Below, in pieces: positions 1-5,463 of a stretch of DNA of 8,968 nucleotides. The DNA comes from an uncultured Eubacteriales bacterium (lineage in GTDB: Bacteria > Bacillota > Clostridia > Christensenellales > CAG-314). The translations under genes were made by a program, and so were the position numbers. The stretch is from the NCBI GenBank assembly GCA_948938605.1, contig CARAIG010000019.1, positions 1 through 8,968 of the forward strand, given 5' to 3'. Numbering within the stretch: position 1 is the stretch's first letter; every line of letters begins with the position of its first letter. The notes beneath the pieces were generated by a model. That model did no database searches. It had not been told where the DNA came from and saw only the letters and a list, made by a program, of their open reading frames with translations.

Positions 1-1102
1 ACTGTCCCGTAACGGAACGCTGCATAAGTACAAGGTTGAGGACATTGCCGTATTGTCCGATTCCGTTCGGAATTATCTTGTAATACAAATAGCGCGCCTT
101 TGGGATAACAAATTGGGCGATACATTGGAAAACAAAAACGAAGTGAATACCGTAGCCTATGCTGTAAACAAGTTATTCTCTGCGGAAACGGTTGACGATG
201 CTGTTAAGTATACGGTCAAGCAAAATGACAGTATTGTAATAACATCTAAATACGTAGGCAATTTGCGGTATTATGACGGCGGAACGTGGGGACAAGATTT
301 CTATACTTCGTCACATTATGTTGCTTTTTCTACGGACAGACGCATTGACGAGATTTACGAAGTTGATGTTAGTTATGTCGTCAAAGATTATACATTGGTT
401 GACGATTTGACTTATAAAAATTGGGATAATACAAACAAACAATTTTTTGAGCGGAATAGTAGTTCAAATACAGTAACGTTAAAATCCGAGCAGTACTCAC
501 AAAACAATAATCGTTGGTCGTTTACATTACATACTTGGAAAACAATACAAAGTGTCAAAGATTTTAAGAGTTCAGAAAAGTTAACTGCTTCGGCAGCAGC
601 GCAATTAGAAGGTAAGCAATGGGTATTAAGATTTGCTCAAACAAGTATTAAAAGAAGTAATTTGGGGTTAGCAGGATATAACTATTCGTTGTCCGAAGTG
701 TCGGATGTCACAATATTGCGTTTGCATTTTTTGTCTGACCGCAAAGTTTACAATTTGGGCGTAGTAGATAACAAGCAAACAGGCGGAAGCGTTACCGAAC
801 CCGATAACGATAAATGGCAAGCAGCCAAAGACCAATGGGAGCAAATACTACAAAAAATAGAAAACTTTTTTATTTGGCTGAAAACTAATTGGTGGGTGCT
901 GTTGGTAGTGTTCGGAGTAGCATTATTGATAGTATTTTTGGCGGTAGACGTATTGCGTAAAGGATTAGTGATTGTATTAAAAACAATAGTAAAAGGAACT
1001 TGGTATATAATCAAGTACATATTTATTGGAATCGGATACGTAGTTGCCTCGCCGGTGTTAATCATTATAGCAATCGTACGTGCAGTAAAGAAAAAGAAAT
1101 AA
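1..1102 (+). CDS. Large membrane-anchored protein of the prophage, 5'-truncated by the window edge (candidate virion/adsorption protein)
   Basis: The frame is open from base 2 with no stop, so the gene begins upstream. A TTG at 53 has no convincing ribosome binding site and is not needed as a start. About 366 residues are visible. Most of the chain is polar and rich in Asn, Ser, Thr and Tyr, as in a secreted or surface beta-rich domain. The last 80 residues are very hydrophobic: one segment around bases 888-959 (NWWVLLVVFGVALLIVFLAV), a second around 998-1078, and a basic KKKK tail. A large ectodomain with a C-terminal anchor, placed two genes before a Zot-like ATPase, resembles the layout of pIII-type adsorption proteins in filamentous phages. 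That role is inferred from position and architecture only; I recognise no family. Any signal peptide would lie off the left edge. A hairpin terminator follows directly. Confidence 0.7.
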   Translation, partial: LSRNGTLHKYKVEDIAVLSDSVRNYLVIQIARLWDNKLGDTLENKNEVNTVAYAVNKLFSAETVDDAVKYTVKQNDSIVITSKYVGNLRYYDGGTWGQDFYTSSHYVAFSTDRRIDEIYEVDVSYVVKDYTLVDDLTYKNWDNTNKQFFERNSSSNTVTLKSEQYSQNNNRWSFTLHTWKTIQSVKDFKSSEKLTASAAAQLEGKQWVLRFAQTSIKRSNLGLAGYNYSLSEVSDVTILRLHFLSDRKVYNLGVVDNKQTGGSVTEPDNDKWQAAKDQWEQILQKIENFFIWLKTNWWVLLVVFGVALLIVFLAVDVLRKGLVIVLKTIVKGTWYIIKYIFIGIGYVVASPVLIIIAIVRAVKKKK

Positions 1103-1105
1103 TAA

Positions 1106-1134
1106 AAAACACCCGGCGGATATCCGAGTGTTTT
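1106..1134 (+). terminator. Hairpin terminator after the membrane-anchored protein gene
   Basis: AAAACAC (1106-1112) pairs with GTGTTTT (1128-1134). After one C/A mismatch, CGG (1114-1116) pairs with CCG (1124-1126) around a 7-base loop. The A- and T-rich outer arms make it plausible as a terminator in both directions. It begins 4 bases after the stop codon at 1100-1102. The T-run is part of the stem and there is no longer U-tail, so efficiency is uncertain. Confidence 0.55.
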
Positions 1135-1229
1135 GCAGAGCCTCACAACCAAATTGCTTAATGCAATTACTTTCAATCTCATAAGTTACTCTGCCCGGTT
1201 AGACAAGTCTTGCTTTCTAACTTTGGTCG

Positions 1230-1261
1230 TTGTTTGACCACCGAGATAAATCTATTATAAA
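1230..1261 (+). promoter_or_regulatory. Candidate sigma-A promoter for the 113-aa/Zot gene cluster
   Basis: Two overlapping readings are possible: TTGACC (1234-1239), 16 bases, TATAAA (1256-1261); or TTGTTT (1230-1235), 17 bases, TATTAT (1253-1258). Either would start RNA close to the AGGAGG at 1267-1272, giving a very short leader. It lies just after the terminator at 1106-1134, where a new transcription unit would be expected. Neither reading is an exact consensus. Confidence 0.4.
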
Positions 1262-1281
1262 CAAATAGGAGGAAATTGTCA

Positions 1282-1623
1282 ATGCCTAAATATGTAAATC
1301 GCAAAAGAAAACCAAATGAAGCAAATTTAGCCGGGCTTATGGTAGTCAGTTCGTCCGACGCCTTCGATACAAAAAACAAACGTTGGAAGAACGGTGTATA
1401 CGGAATAGTATCGAAGGACGTACCTTTTATATCTAAAACTGTTATTTCAAAAGACGGAACTAAAAAGCGTAAGTTTGTGAATGATGTAACGGAGTTGCCG
1501 AACGTAACAAAGGAGCGTGTTATGGCTTTCTTTGACGATAAGAAAAACAGTAAACGTGAAAAATGTTATTTAGTTGAACGAAAATTGTATGACGAAATTA
1601 TGTCGTCAAAATCCCAAAAATGA
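1282..1623 (+). CDS. Small basic protein of the prophage, unknown function (113 aa)
   Basis: I chose ATG 1282 because AGGAGG at 1267-1272 sits 9 bases before it; the in-frame TTG at 1276 is too close to that site. The protein is lysine/arginine-rich, with basic stretches near residues 7-10 and 61-64 (NRKRK and KKRK), and has no signal peptide or membrane segment. A small, soluble, basic protein in a filamentous-phage-like cluster could be a single-stranded-DNA-binding protein (pV-like) or an assembly cofactor. No diagnostic motif supports either, so function stays unknown. Its stop codon overlaps the start of the Zot-like ATPase gene (ATGA at 1620-1623), so the two genes are almost certainly translationally coupled. 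Confidence 0.75.
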   Translation: MPKYVNRKRKPNEANLAGLMVVSSSDAFDTKNKRWKNGVYGIVSKDVPFISKTVISKDGTKKRKFVNDVTELPNVTKERVMAFFDDKKNSKREKCYLVERKLYDEIMSSKSQK

Positions 1624-2471
1624 GCAAGATATTTGAAATTTTTGGAAAGCGCGGACGGGGCAAAACTTTCTTAGAGGCTTGTGAAGCCGGTGTGTGTTTG
1701 CGAGATAAGGAACTTTATAGGAATTGCGTGGACGCTATTAAGTCCATAAATCTTGAAGGACATAATTATTCGTATCCGGACCGTCCGCCCGTTTTTACTA
1801 ATTACAAAGTATCTATATCTCGCGGATATAAAAAATATGTTAGCAGTTATTATATTGACGGATTCCGTTTCGGCTTTGAAAACGATGATGTCGAAACTAT
1901 CCCTGTTCCGCCATTTTCTCATATATTTTTGGCAGAAGGTCAACGTTATTATAATAGTAAAAGTAATTTAAAACTTCCTGGCTGGGTTTCGAGAGCATAC
2001 GAAGAAAGCAGACATTTTGAATTAACTATATGGATTGACGTACAACGTCCTGTCCTAATTGAAGCAAATATTAGAGAACTTGCCGACAAATATATAGAAG
2101 TAATAGACTTTGAGCGTGTTCGGGATAAAAACGGGTTCGTAAGGTCCACTAACTTTTTAGTACGCGAATTTGAAACTTGGTCGGACGTGGATAAGTATTT
2201 AAACGGTACGGGTAACAATTATGTGGAGCGTATAATTTCGTATCAGTTTGACGGTTTTGGTATATATCTTACTAAAAGTTATTTTCGTAGTTTTTTACCG
2301 ACTAAAAGCAAAGATTTTTGTTATATGGAACATATCGATACTAATTCTACGGAAATAGATTTGGAAGAATACAATTGGATGTATCCGCAAATAGCACCAG
2401 AAGGGTTCTATCCGGATAAAGACAATAAAGGGGGAAAGAAGGTAAATGAGCGACATAAAAACCTTAAATGA
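1620..2471 (+). CDS. Zot/pI-like P-loop ATPase, candidate filamentous-phage assembly motor (283 aa)
   Basis: Residues 9-16 are a textbook Walker A (GKRGRGKT) right at the N-terminus, as in the Zot/gene I family that powers extrusion of filamentous phage. Around residues 101-110 a hydrophobic strand ends in FLAEGQRYY, which takes the place of the usual Walker B DE-A-Q: Ala105 replaces the Asp and Glu106 is kept. Residues 131-160 (RHFELTIWIDVQ, then EANIRELADKYIEV) follow the family pattern of an Arg-His turn, a strand ending in Gln, then an IR-L helix. Known pI/Zot proteins usually carry a transmembrane segment after the ATPase domain; none is visible here, and the C-terminus is polar. The start codon overlaps the upstream stop, and the last 26 bases overlap the next gene. 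Family assignment is from motifs only, with no alignment run. Confidence 0.8.
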   Translation: MSKIFEIFGKRGRGKTFLEACEAGVCLRDKELYRNCVDAIKSINLEGHNYSYPDRPPVFTNYKVSISRGYKKYVSSYYIDGFRFGFENDDVETIPVPPFSHIFLAEGQRYYNSKSNLKLPGWVSRAYEESRHFELTIWIDVQRPVLIEANIRELADKYIEVIDFERVRDKNGFVRSTNFLVREFETWSDVDKYLNGTGNNYVERIISYQFDGFGIYLTKSYFRSFLPTKSKDFCYMEHIDTNSTEIDLEEYNWMYPQIAPEGFYPDKDNKGGKKVNERHKNLK

Positions 2472-2898
2472 AAAGTACTTTGTTCTTTTTTCGGATCTTA
2501 AAGAAGCATTGGAGTGGATTCCGGAAAAGCAATACGAGTTTATGGCAAAGATCCTTTACCAACTGTATGCCGAAGAATTAGACATCTGCCTTACCGAACG
2601 TGAACTCGAAGTCGGCTTAGATAATTTTAAACTAAAATACCGCAGCCGTATGTACGTTCCGCGTCGGAGTTTCTTCGGATATAATAAAATAGCAAGACGT
2701 TTACTTAAACAATTTAAAGCGGAATATTTGACGGCTTTAAAACAACTTGAATTGAATGTCAAGGAAGAAAAGGATGTTCGTAAGGAAATAGACGACGAAA
2801 TTAAAAAGCCGTCGGAAAGCAATTCTACGGCGTTAACGGTAGCAGGAAACAACGTGGTTGCTGTCGGCAAAGGTGATTCCGATGAAACGAACAGTTGA
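2446..2898 (+). CDS. Prophage protein of unknown function (150 aa), helical
   Basis: ATG 2446 overlaps the end of the Zot-like gene by 26 bases. Purine-rich sequence at 2427-2442 (AAAGGGGG and AGAAGG) can serve as ribosome binding site. The chain looks mostly helical, with an aromatic-rich N-terminal half and a charged Lys/Glu stretch around residues 88-120 (FKAEYLTALKQLELNVKEEK) that may form a coiled coil. The tail is a Ser/Thr/Val-rich, probably disordered segment. There is no signal peptide or membrane segment. I do not recognise the family. The tight overlap with the ATPase gene suggests a role in the same process, such as assembly or packaging; this is inference. Confidence 0.7.
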   Translation: MSDIKTLNEKYFVLFSDLKEALEWIPEKQYEFMAKILYQLYAEELDICLTERELEVGLDNFKLKYRSRMYVPRRSFFGYNKIARRLLKQFKAEYLTALKQLELNVKEEKDVRKEIDDEIKKPSESNSTALTVAGNNVVAVGKGDSDETNS

Positions 2899-3136
2899 TG
2901 AAAAATTTAAATACAACGATAAACGTGGTGGTAACTTTGGTAATGGCTATTGTACAGGCGTTATACTTTATAGAAAATATATAAAGTCAAGCGAAAGCAG
3001 CCGGCAAAAGACTAAGGAAATTATTAGTAATTGCATTGAGATGGCAAAAGCCGGCGATCAATGGAGTAAAGGAGTTATTGCAGGCTACCGCGACGTAGCG
3101 AACGAGCGCAAAGCCAAGAAAAACTCTTCTGTCTAA
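2882..3136 (+). CDS. Small conserved-looking prophage protein of unknown function (84 aa)
   Basis: ATG 2882 is chosen because AAAGGTGAT at 2869-2877, close to the anti-Shine-Dalgarno complement, lies just before it; the earlier in-frame TTG at 2858 has no such site. It overlaps the previous gene by 17 bases. The protein is basic, with a glycine/aromatic patch (residues 16-30, GGNFGNGYCTGVILY) and a C-terminal motif combining AGDQWSKGVIAGYRD with NERKAKK. The pattern of invariant-looking Gly, Asp, Tyr and Arg suggests a real, compactly folded domain, but I cannot name a family. It is the last gene before the intergenic hairpin region and the rep gene. A DNA-binding or packaging-adaptor role would fit its charge and place; this is a guess. 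Confidence 0.65.
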   Translation: MKRTVDEKFKYNDKRGGNFGNGYCTGVILYRKYIKSSESSRQKTKEIISNCIEMAKAGDQWSKGVIAGYRDVANERKAKKNSSV

Positions 3137-3146
3137 AAGTTTAATT

Positions 3147-3159
3147 CCGCCGTAGGCGG
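3147..3159. repeat. Short GC hairpin in the intergenic region upstream of rep
   Basis: CCGCC (3147-3151), loop GTA, GGCGG (3155-3159). It starts 10 bases after the stop of the 84-aa gene and is followed by a smaller CACT/AGTG hairpin (3167-3177). No T-run follows, so it is not an ordinary terminator. It may be part of the replication origin region. Confidence 0.5.
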
Positions 3160-3434
3160 TGCTGCTCACTGCAAGTGTGTTAAACTATAACTATTATATT
3201 GTAAAGTTACGACTATTTTGAAATCAGTAAGTATTAACAGTCGTATTCTTTGCAACTATATAGGCGGAAAAAGTAAGGCGCTGTGCGCCGTTTTTTCCGC
3301 CTTGTACAAGCATTATACACCGGTCTGTTTGCTGTATTGTTTAATTTCAATACATAAAGAAACAAATGCCAAAAAAATTGTATCAAATTTGTTAAATCAA
3401 TAAAGTATATTACCGTAAAGTGAGAGGAAAAAAA
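3160..3434 (+). other. Intergenic region before rep: candidate double-strand origin and packaging region
   Basis: This is the only long non-coding stretch inside the visible prophage, directly upstream of the Rep gene and rich in hairpins. Rolling-circle replicons and filamentous phages usually place their origin and packaging hairpin in such a region. A TTG-started open frame at 3218-3403 crosses the long hairpin, has no ribosome binding site and is not credible. I looked for the CTTGATA nick motif known from the pC194/pUB110 group and did not find it here, so the nick site is unassigned. Confidence 0.4.
3262..3302 (+). terminator. Long bipartite hairpin upstream of rep: terminator and/or origin/packaging structure
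   Basis: The outer stem pairs 3262-3273 with 3291-3302 (AGGCGGAAAAAG with TTTTTTTCCGCCT-type partner; 11 Watson-Crick pairs plus one G-T). The inner stem is GGCGC (3277-3281), loop TGT, GCGCC (3285-3289). The inner part followed by GTTTTTT is a classic intrinsic terminator for the upstream genes. The additional outer stem is unusual for a terminator and resembles the extended hairpins of filamentous-phage intergenic regions. Both roles are possible. Confidence 0.6.
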
Positions 3435-4529
3435 GTGAAGTACAATTCGTTTAGAAAATTATATAAAGTAAATAGCGAATTAGTAGTTCCGGCGTTGACT
3501 CGGGCGGTTTCCGTTTGTGCAGATAAGGACGGATTGGCTCGTGAAGCGTTAAAGATATCCGATTGCGGCAATGCAATAAATACTATACGTTGTAATGATT
3601 GCGGCACTAATCATTTTAAATCGTTTGTTCGGTGTAAAAGCAAGTTTTGTGTTTTGTGTCAAAGAGTCAAAAGCGCGTTATGGATAACGCATTTGTATGT
3701 TTGGATAAAACAATGGCTTGAACAAGGGCATTATGTTGTGTTTTTGAATTTGACAATAAAAGATACGGACCGATTAAACGACGGTTTAAATCAATTAGAA
3801 GGGGCTTGGCGACTTATGACGGGTAAACGTTTCCGTAAGGCATTTTTGTCTAAGTTTCCCGGTGGATTCCGTTCGATTGAAGTTAAAACCGGAGCAAAAA
3901 GCGGACAGTGGCATCCGCATATACACGCATTAGTGTTAAAAGAGAAATACAGTAAAGATACCGACTTCTTGCATTATGTGTGGCCGCGTTGCGTGGACGA
4001 AAACGGCGGATATGCTGAAAACTTGAAAATAGTTGCTTTTAAGCGTGAGCGTAATGAAGATCCCGAAGTGTACAATTTGAAGTTAATAAAAGCAGTTAAG
4101 GAAGTTTGTAAGTACATTACAAAATTCGATTGGAAAAACGAAGCACCGGAGCGTGTTGGTGAAATGTACTCGGCACTTAAAGGAAAACGGCAGTATGCAG
4201 TATGGGGTGCTTTAATCAATGTACGTAAAGCGGTCGAACGTGATTTGTCCGTTAAGTCCGATAAAGAAGTTGACGAATTTATTTGTCAAAAATGTGGTTG
4301 TACACGCGGAACGCCGAACAAGTTATATCGTGAAATATGGGATAGTGAAAACGAACCTATTATTGCTGATTATAAGACATCAATGCCGGAAGAAGTAATT
4401 ACAGGCGAAGCGTTGGAACGATTGAAAGTAGCAAATCGAACTTTGGCAACAAAGCAACGTATAAAGCGTTGTGAATGGGTGCAGGAGCAGTTGGATGTAG
4501 GTGCTATTAAATATAAAAGACCGGATTAA
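3435..4529 (+). CDS. rep: HUH-type rolling-circle replication initiator (Rep_1-like, 364 aa)
   Basis: This protein should nick the origin and prime rolling-circle replication of the element. The HUH motif is at residues 159-166 (WHPHIHAL, with His162 and His164), preceded by motif 1 at about 102-109 (FLNLTIKD). The likely catalytic Tyr227 lies in EVCKYITKF. A Cys cluster at residues 53-75 (C53, C56, C67, C72, C75) and a CQKC pair at 284-287 look like zinc sites, common in Rep proteins of Gram-positive pC194/pUB110-like plasmids. I chose GTG 3435 because GAGAGG (3422-3427) precedes it at a normal distance; the GTG at 3420 would lie inside that site. The length fits the family. In the prophage setting it would play the pII role. 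Only one active-site Tyr is evident, as in single-turnover plasmid Reps. Confidence 0.88.
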   Translation: MKYNSFRKLYKVNSELVVPALTRAVSVCADKDGLAREALKISDCGNAINTIRCNDCGTNHFKSFVRCKSKFCVLCQRVKSALWITHLYVWIKQWLEQGHYVVFLNLTIKDTDRLNDGLNQLEGAWRLMTGKRFRKAFLSKFPGGFRSIEVKTGAKSGQWHPHIHALVLKEKYSKDTDFLHYVWPRCVDENGGYAENLKIVAFKRERNEDPEVYNLKLIKAVKEVCKYITKFDWKNEAPERVGEMYSALKGKRQYAVWGALINVRKAVERDLSVKSDKEVDEFICQKCGCTRGTPNKLYREIWDSENEPIIADYKTSMPEEVITGEALERLKVANRTLATKQRIKRCEWVQEQLDVGAIKYKRPD

Positions 4530-4603
4530 TTTCGTGTTGTGTGTAAAGTGGTGCAAACGCGCTTATATTTGATTTGTAGGCTGTTAATGGTTGTTGAGCC
4601 GTC

Positions 4604-4648
4604 TTCACATGCGAGAGGTCGTAGGTTCGAGTCCCACTGTCTCTACCA
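4604..4648 (+). pseudogene. Displaced 3' half of a tRNA, apparently tRNA-Val(CAC): right attachment site (attR)
   Basis: The bases read as anticodon loop TTCACAT (4604-4610, anticodon CAC), 3' anticodon stem GCGAG, variable AGGTC, T-arm GTAGG-TTCGAGT-CCCAC (4621-4637), 3' acceptor strand TGTCTCT, discriminator A and CCA (4646-4648). Upstream bases do not complete a cloverleaf: 4597-4603 do not pair with GCGAG, and nothing near 4570-4578 pairs with TGTCTCT. A tRNA 3' half right after a phage gene is the usual mark of site-specific integration into a tRNA, with the intact gene restored at the far (left) end. The T-stem has one A/C mismatch (4623/4635). The tRNA identity rests on the anticodon loop alone. 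Confidence 0.75.
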
Positions 4649-4654
4649 AGTATG

Positions 4655-4690
4655 TCGGTGCAGAAGTCTTCTGACTTTTGCACCGATTTT
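4655..4690 (+). terminator. Intrinsic terminator of the (displaced) tRNA gene
   Basis: TCGGTGCAGAAGTC (4655-4668) pairs with GACTTTTGCACCGA (4673-4686): 14 pairs including one G-U, loop TTCT, then TTTT. It follows the encoded CCA by 6 bases, so it was probably the tRNA's terminator before integration. It now terminates read-through from rep. Confidence 0.88.
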
Positions 4691-4726
4691 CGCTATTTTA
4701 TTGACTTTTTAGCCACTTTTGAAAAG

Positions 4727-4773
4727 AAACAAAGACCTTGAAAGGAAATTGCGCCTTAACAAGGTCTTTGTTT
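4727..4773. repeat. 14-bp perfect inverted repeat with nested stem
   Basis: AAACAAAGACCTTG (4727-4740) is exactly repeated inverted at 4760-4773. Inside, AAGG (4742-4745) can pair with CCTT (4754-4757), leaving an 8-base loop. There is no clean T-run on the + strand; on the - strand the T-rich sequence after the stem (TTTCTTTTC) would suit a terminator. It could be a bidirectional terminator for genes once flanking the tRNA. Confidence 0.6.
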
Positions 4774-4940
4774 ATGTCTAAAAACGCGCAACACTTTTCA
4801 TATTATACGACACAAAAAAGATGCGTAAAAAGTACCAATAGACAGGATTTGAATATGAAAATAGGGCTATACTTCTATAAAAATATTATGAATGCAAATA
4901 ATTTAACGAATATTTAGATAGACTGTTTGATTTTTTCTTT
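4774..4940. other. A+T-rich gene-free stretch
   Basis: I see no gene, RNA or clear repeat here. A 20-codon open frame at 4855-4917 has only a weak ribosome binding site and is not called. Confidence 0.6.
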
Positions 4941-4947
4941 TTTGTTA

Positions 4948-4984
4948 TCAAGCGCTTGACAAACTCAAAAGGTGTAATTATAAT
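4948..4984 (+). promoter_or_regulatory. Consensus sigma-A promoter with overlapping palindromic operator for the Rrf2 operon
   Basis: TTGACA (4956-4961), 17 bases, TATAAT (4979-4984): an exact consensus promoter. A perfect 12-bp palindrome TCAAGCGCTTGA (4948-4959) covers the first half of the -35 box, in the right place for a dimeric repressor to block polymerase. Rrf2 regulators are dimers and often control their own operon, so autoregulation is the natural inference. The predicted RNA start near 4991 leaves only about 12 bases before the ATG at 5003. Confidence 0.85.
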
Positions 4985-5002
4985 AGTTACAGGTATTAAA
5001 TT

Positions 5003-5443
5003 ATGAGAGTAAATACAAGGTTTACGGTTGCAATACATATTCTTGTTCTGATTGCGTTAAACGATGCTCATCCCGCTACGTCCGAAATGATGGCGGAAAG
5101 CGTCGGCAGTCATCCTGTCGTAATACGGCAGGTAATATCGTTATTAAAAAAGGCGGGAATTGTGGAAACGCAGAACGGACTTCCCGGCGGTCGGCTTTCT
5201 AAACCGCAGGAAGAAATTACTTTATGCGATATATATCAGGCCGTTAAAAATTCCGAAGAAAGCGTTATTTTCGATGTTCATCAAAACCCTAATCCAAAAT
5301 GTCCGGTTGGGTGCAATATAACTTCTGCGTTAGACGCGCCTATTTTGCACGCGCAGAACGCAATGGAAAACGCACTGAAAGATTATACGCTTAAAGATAT
5401 TACAACATATATTGTTGAAAAGCATTCACAGCAAAATAAATAA
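5003..5443 (+). CDS. Rrf2-family transcriptional regulator (146 aa)
   Basis: The N-terminal winged helix-turn-helix (residues 1-65) begins MRVNTRFTVAIHIL and ends in the wing GLPGGRLSKP, typical of Rrf2 proteins (IscR, NsrR, CymR, YwnA). Residues 98-105 are a PKCPVGCN motif. C100 and C104, with C75 nearby, could bind a metal, an Fe-S cluster or sense redox/thiol state. The three-Cys spacing of IscR is not reproduced, so the sensing mode is open; it is closest in look to the YwnA-type branch. The ribosome binding site is weak (AGG at 4991-4993) and falls at the predicted RNA 5' end. It is 20 bases upstream of the flavodoxin-ferredoxin gene, so one operon is likely and that gene is the obvious target. 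Confidence 0.9.
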   Translation: MRVNTRFTVAIHILVLIALNDAHPATSEMMAESVGSHPVVIRQVISLLKKAGIVETQNGLPGGRLSKPQEEITLCDIYQAVKNSEESVIFDVHQNPNPKCPVGCNITSALDAPILHAQNAMENALKDYTLKDITTYIVEKHSQQNK

Positions 5444-5463
5444 ATTAAAACGGAGAAATTATT

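Noticed and set aside
748..1182. A 144-codon reverse-strand open frame
   Set aside because: It lies opposite the membrane-anchored protein gene and crosses the terminator at 1106-1134; it has no ribosome binding site of note.
3218..3403. A 61-codon open frame in the intergenic region
   Set aside because: It has a TTG start without a ribosome binding site and runs through the long hairpin at 3262-3302; the composition is not protein-like.
4570..4648. A complete tRNA gene ending at CCA 4648
   Set aside because: GGCT/AGCC (4579-4582, 4597-4600) could mimic a D-stem, but its 14-base loop is long, the 5' anticodon stem (4599-4603) does not pair with GCGAG, and no 5' acceptor strand pairs with TGTCTCT. 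Only the 3' half is tRNA-like.
4855..4917. A 20-codon open frame in the gap before the Rrf2 gene
   Set aside because: Weak ribosome binding site, no promoter nearby, A+T-rich sequence where such frames occur by chance.
4947..4953. CTTGATA on the - strand, resembling the pC194/pUB110 nick site
   Set aside because: It lies outside the element, beyond attR, and is part of the palindrome on the Rrf2 promoter, so it is most likely a chance match.
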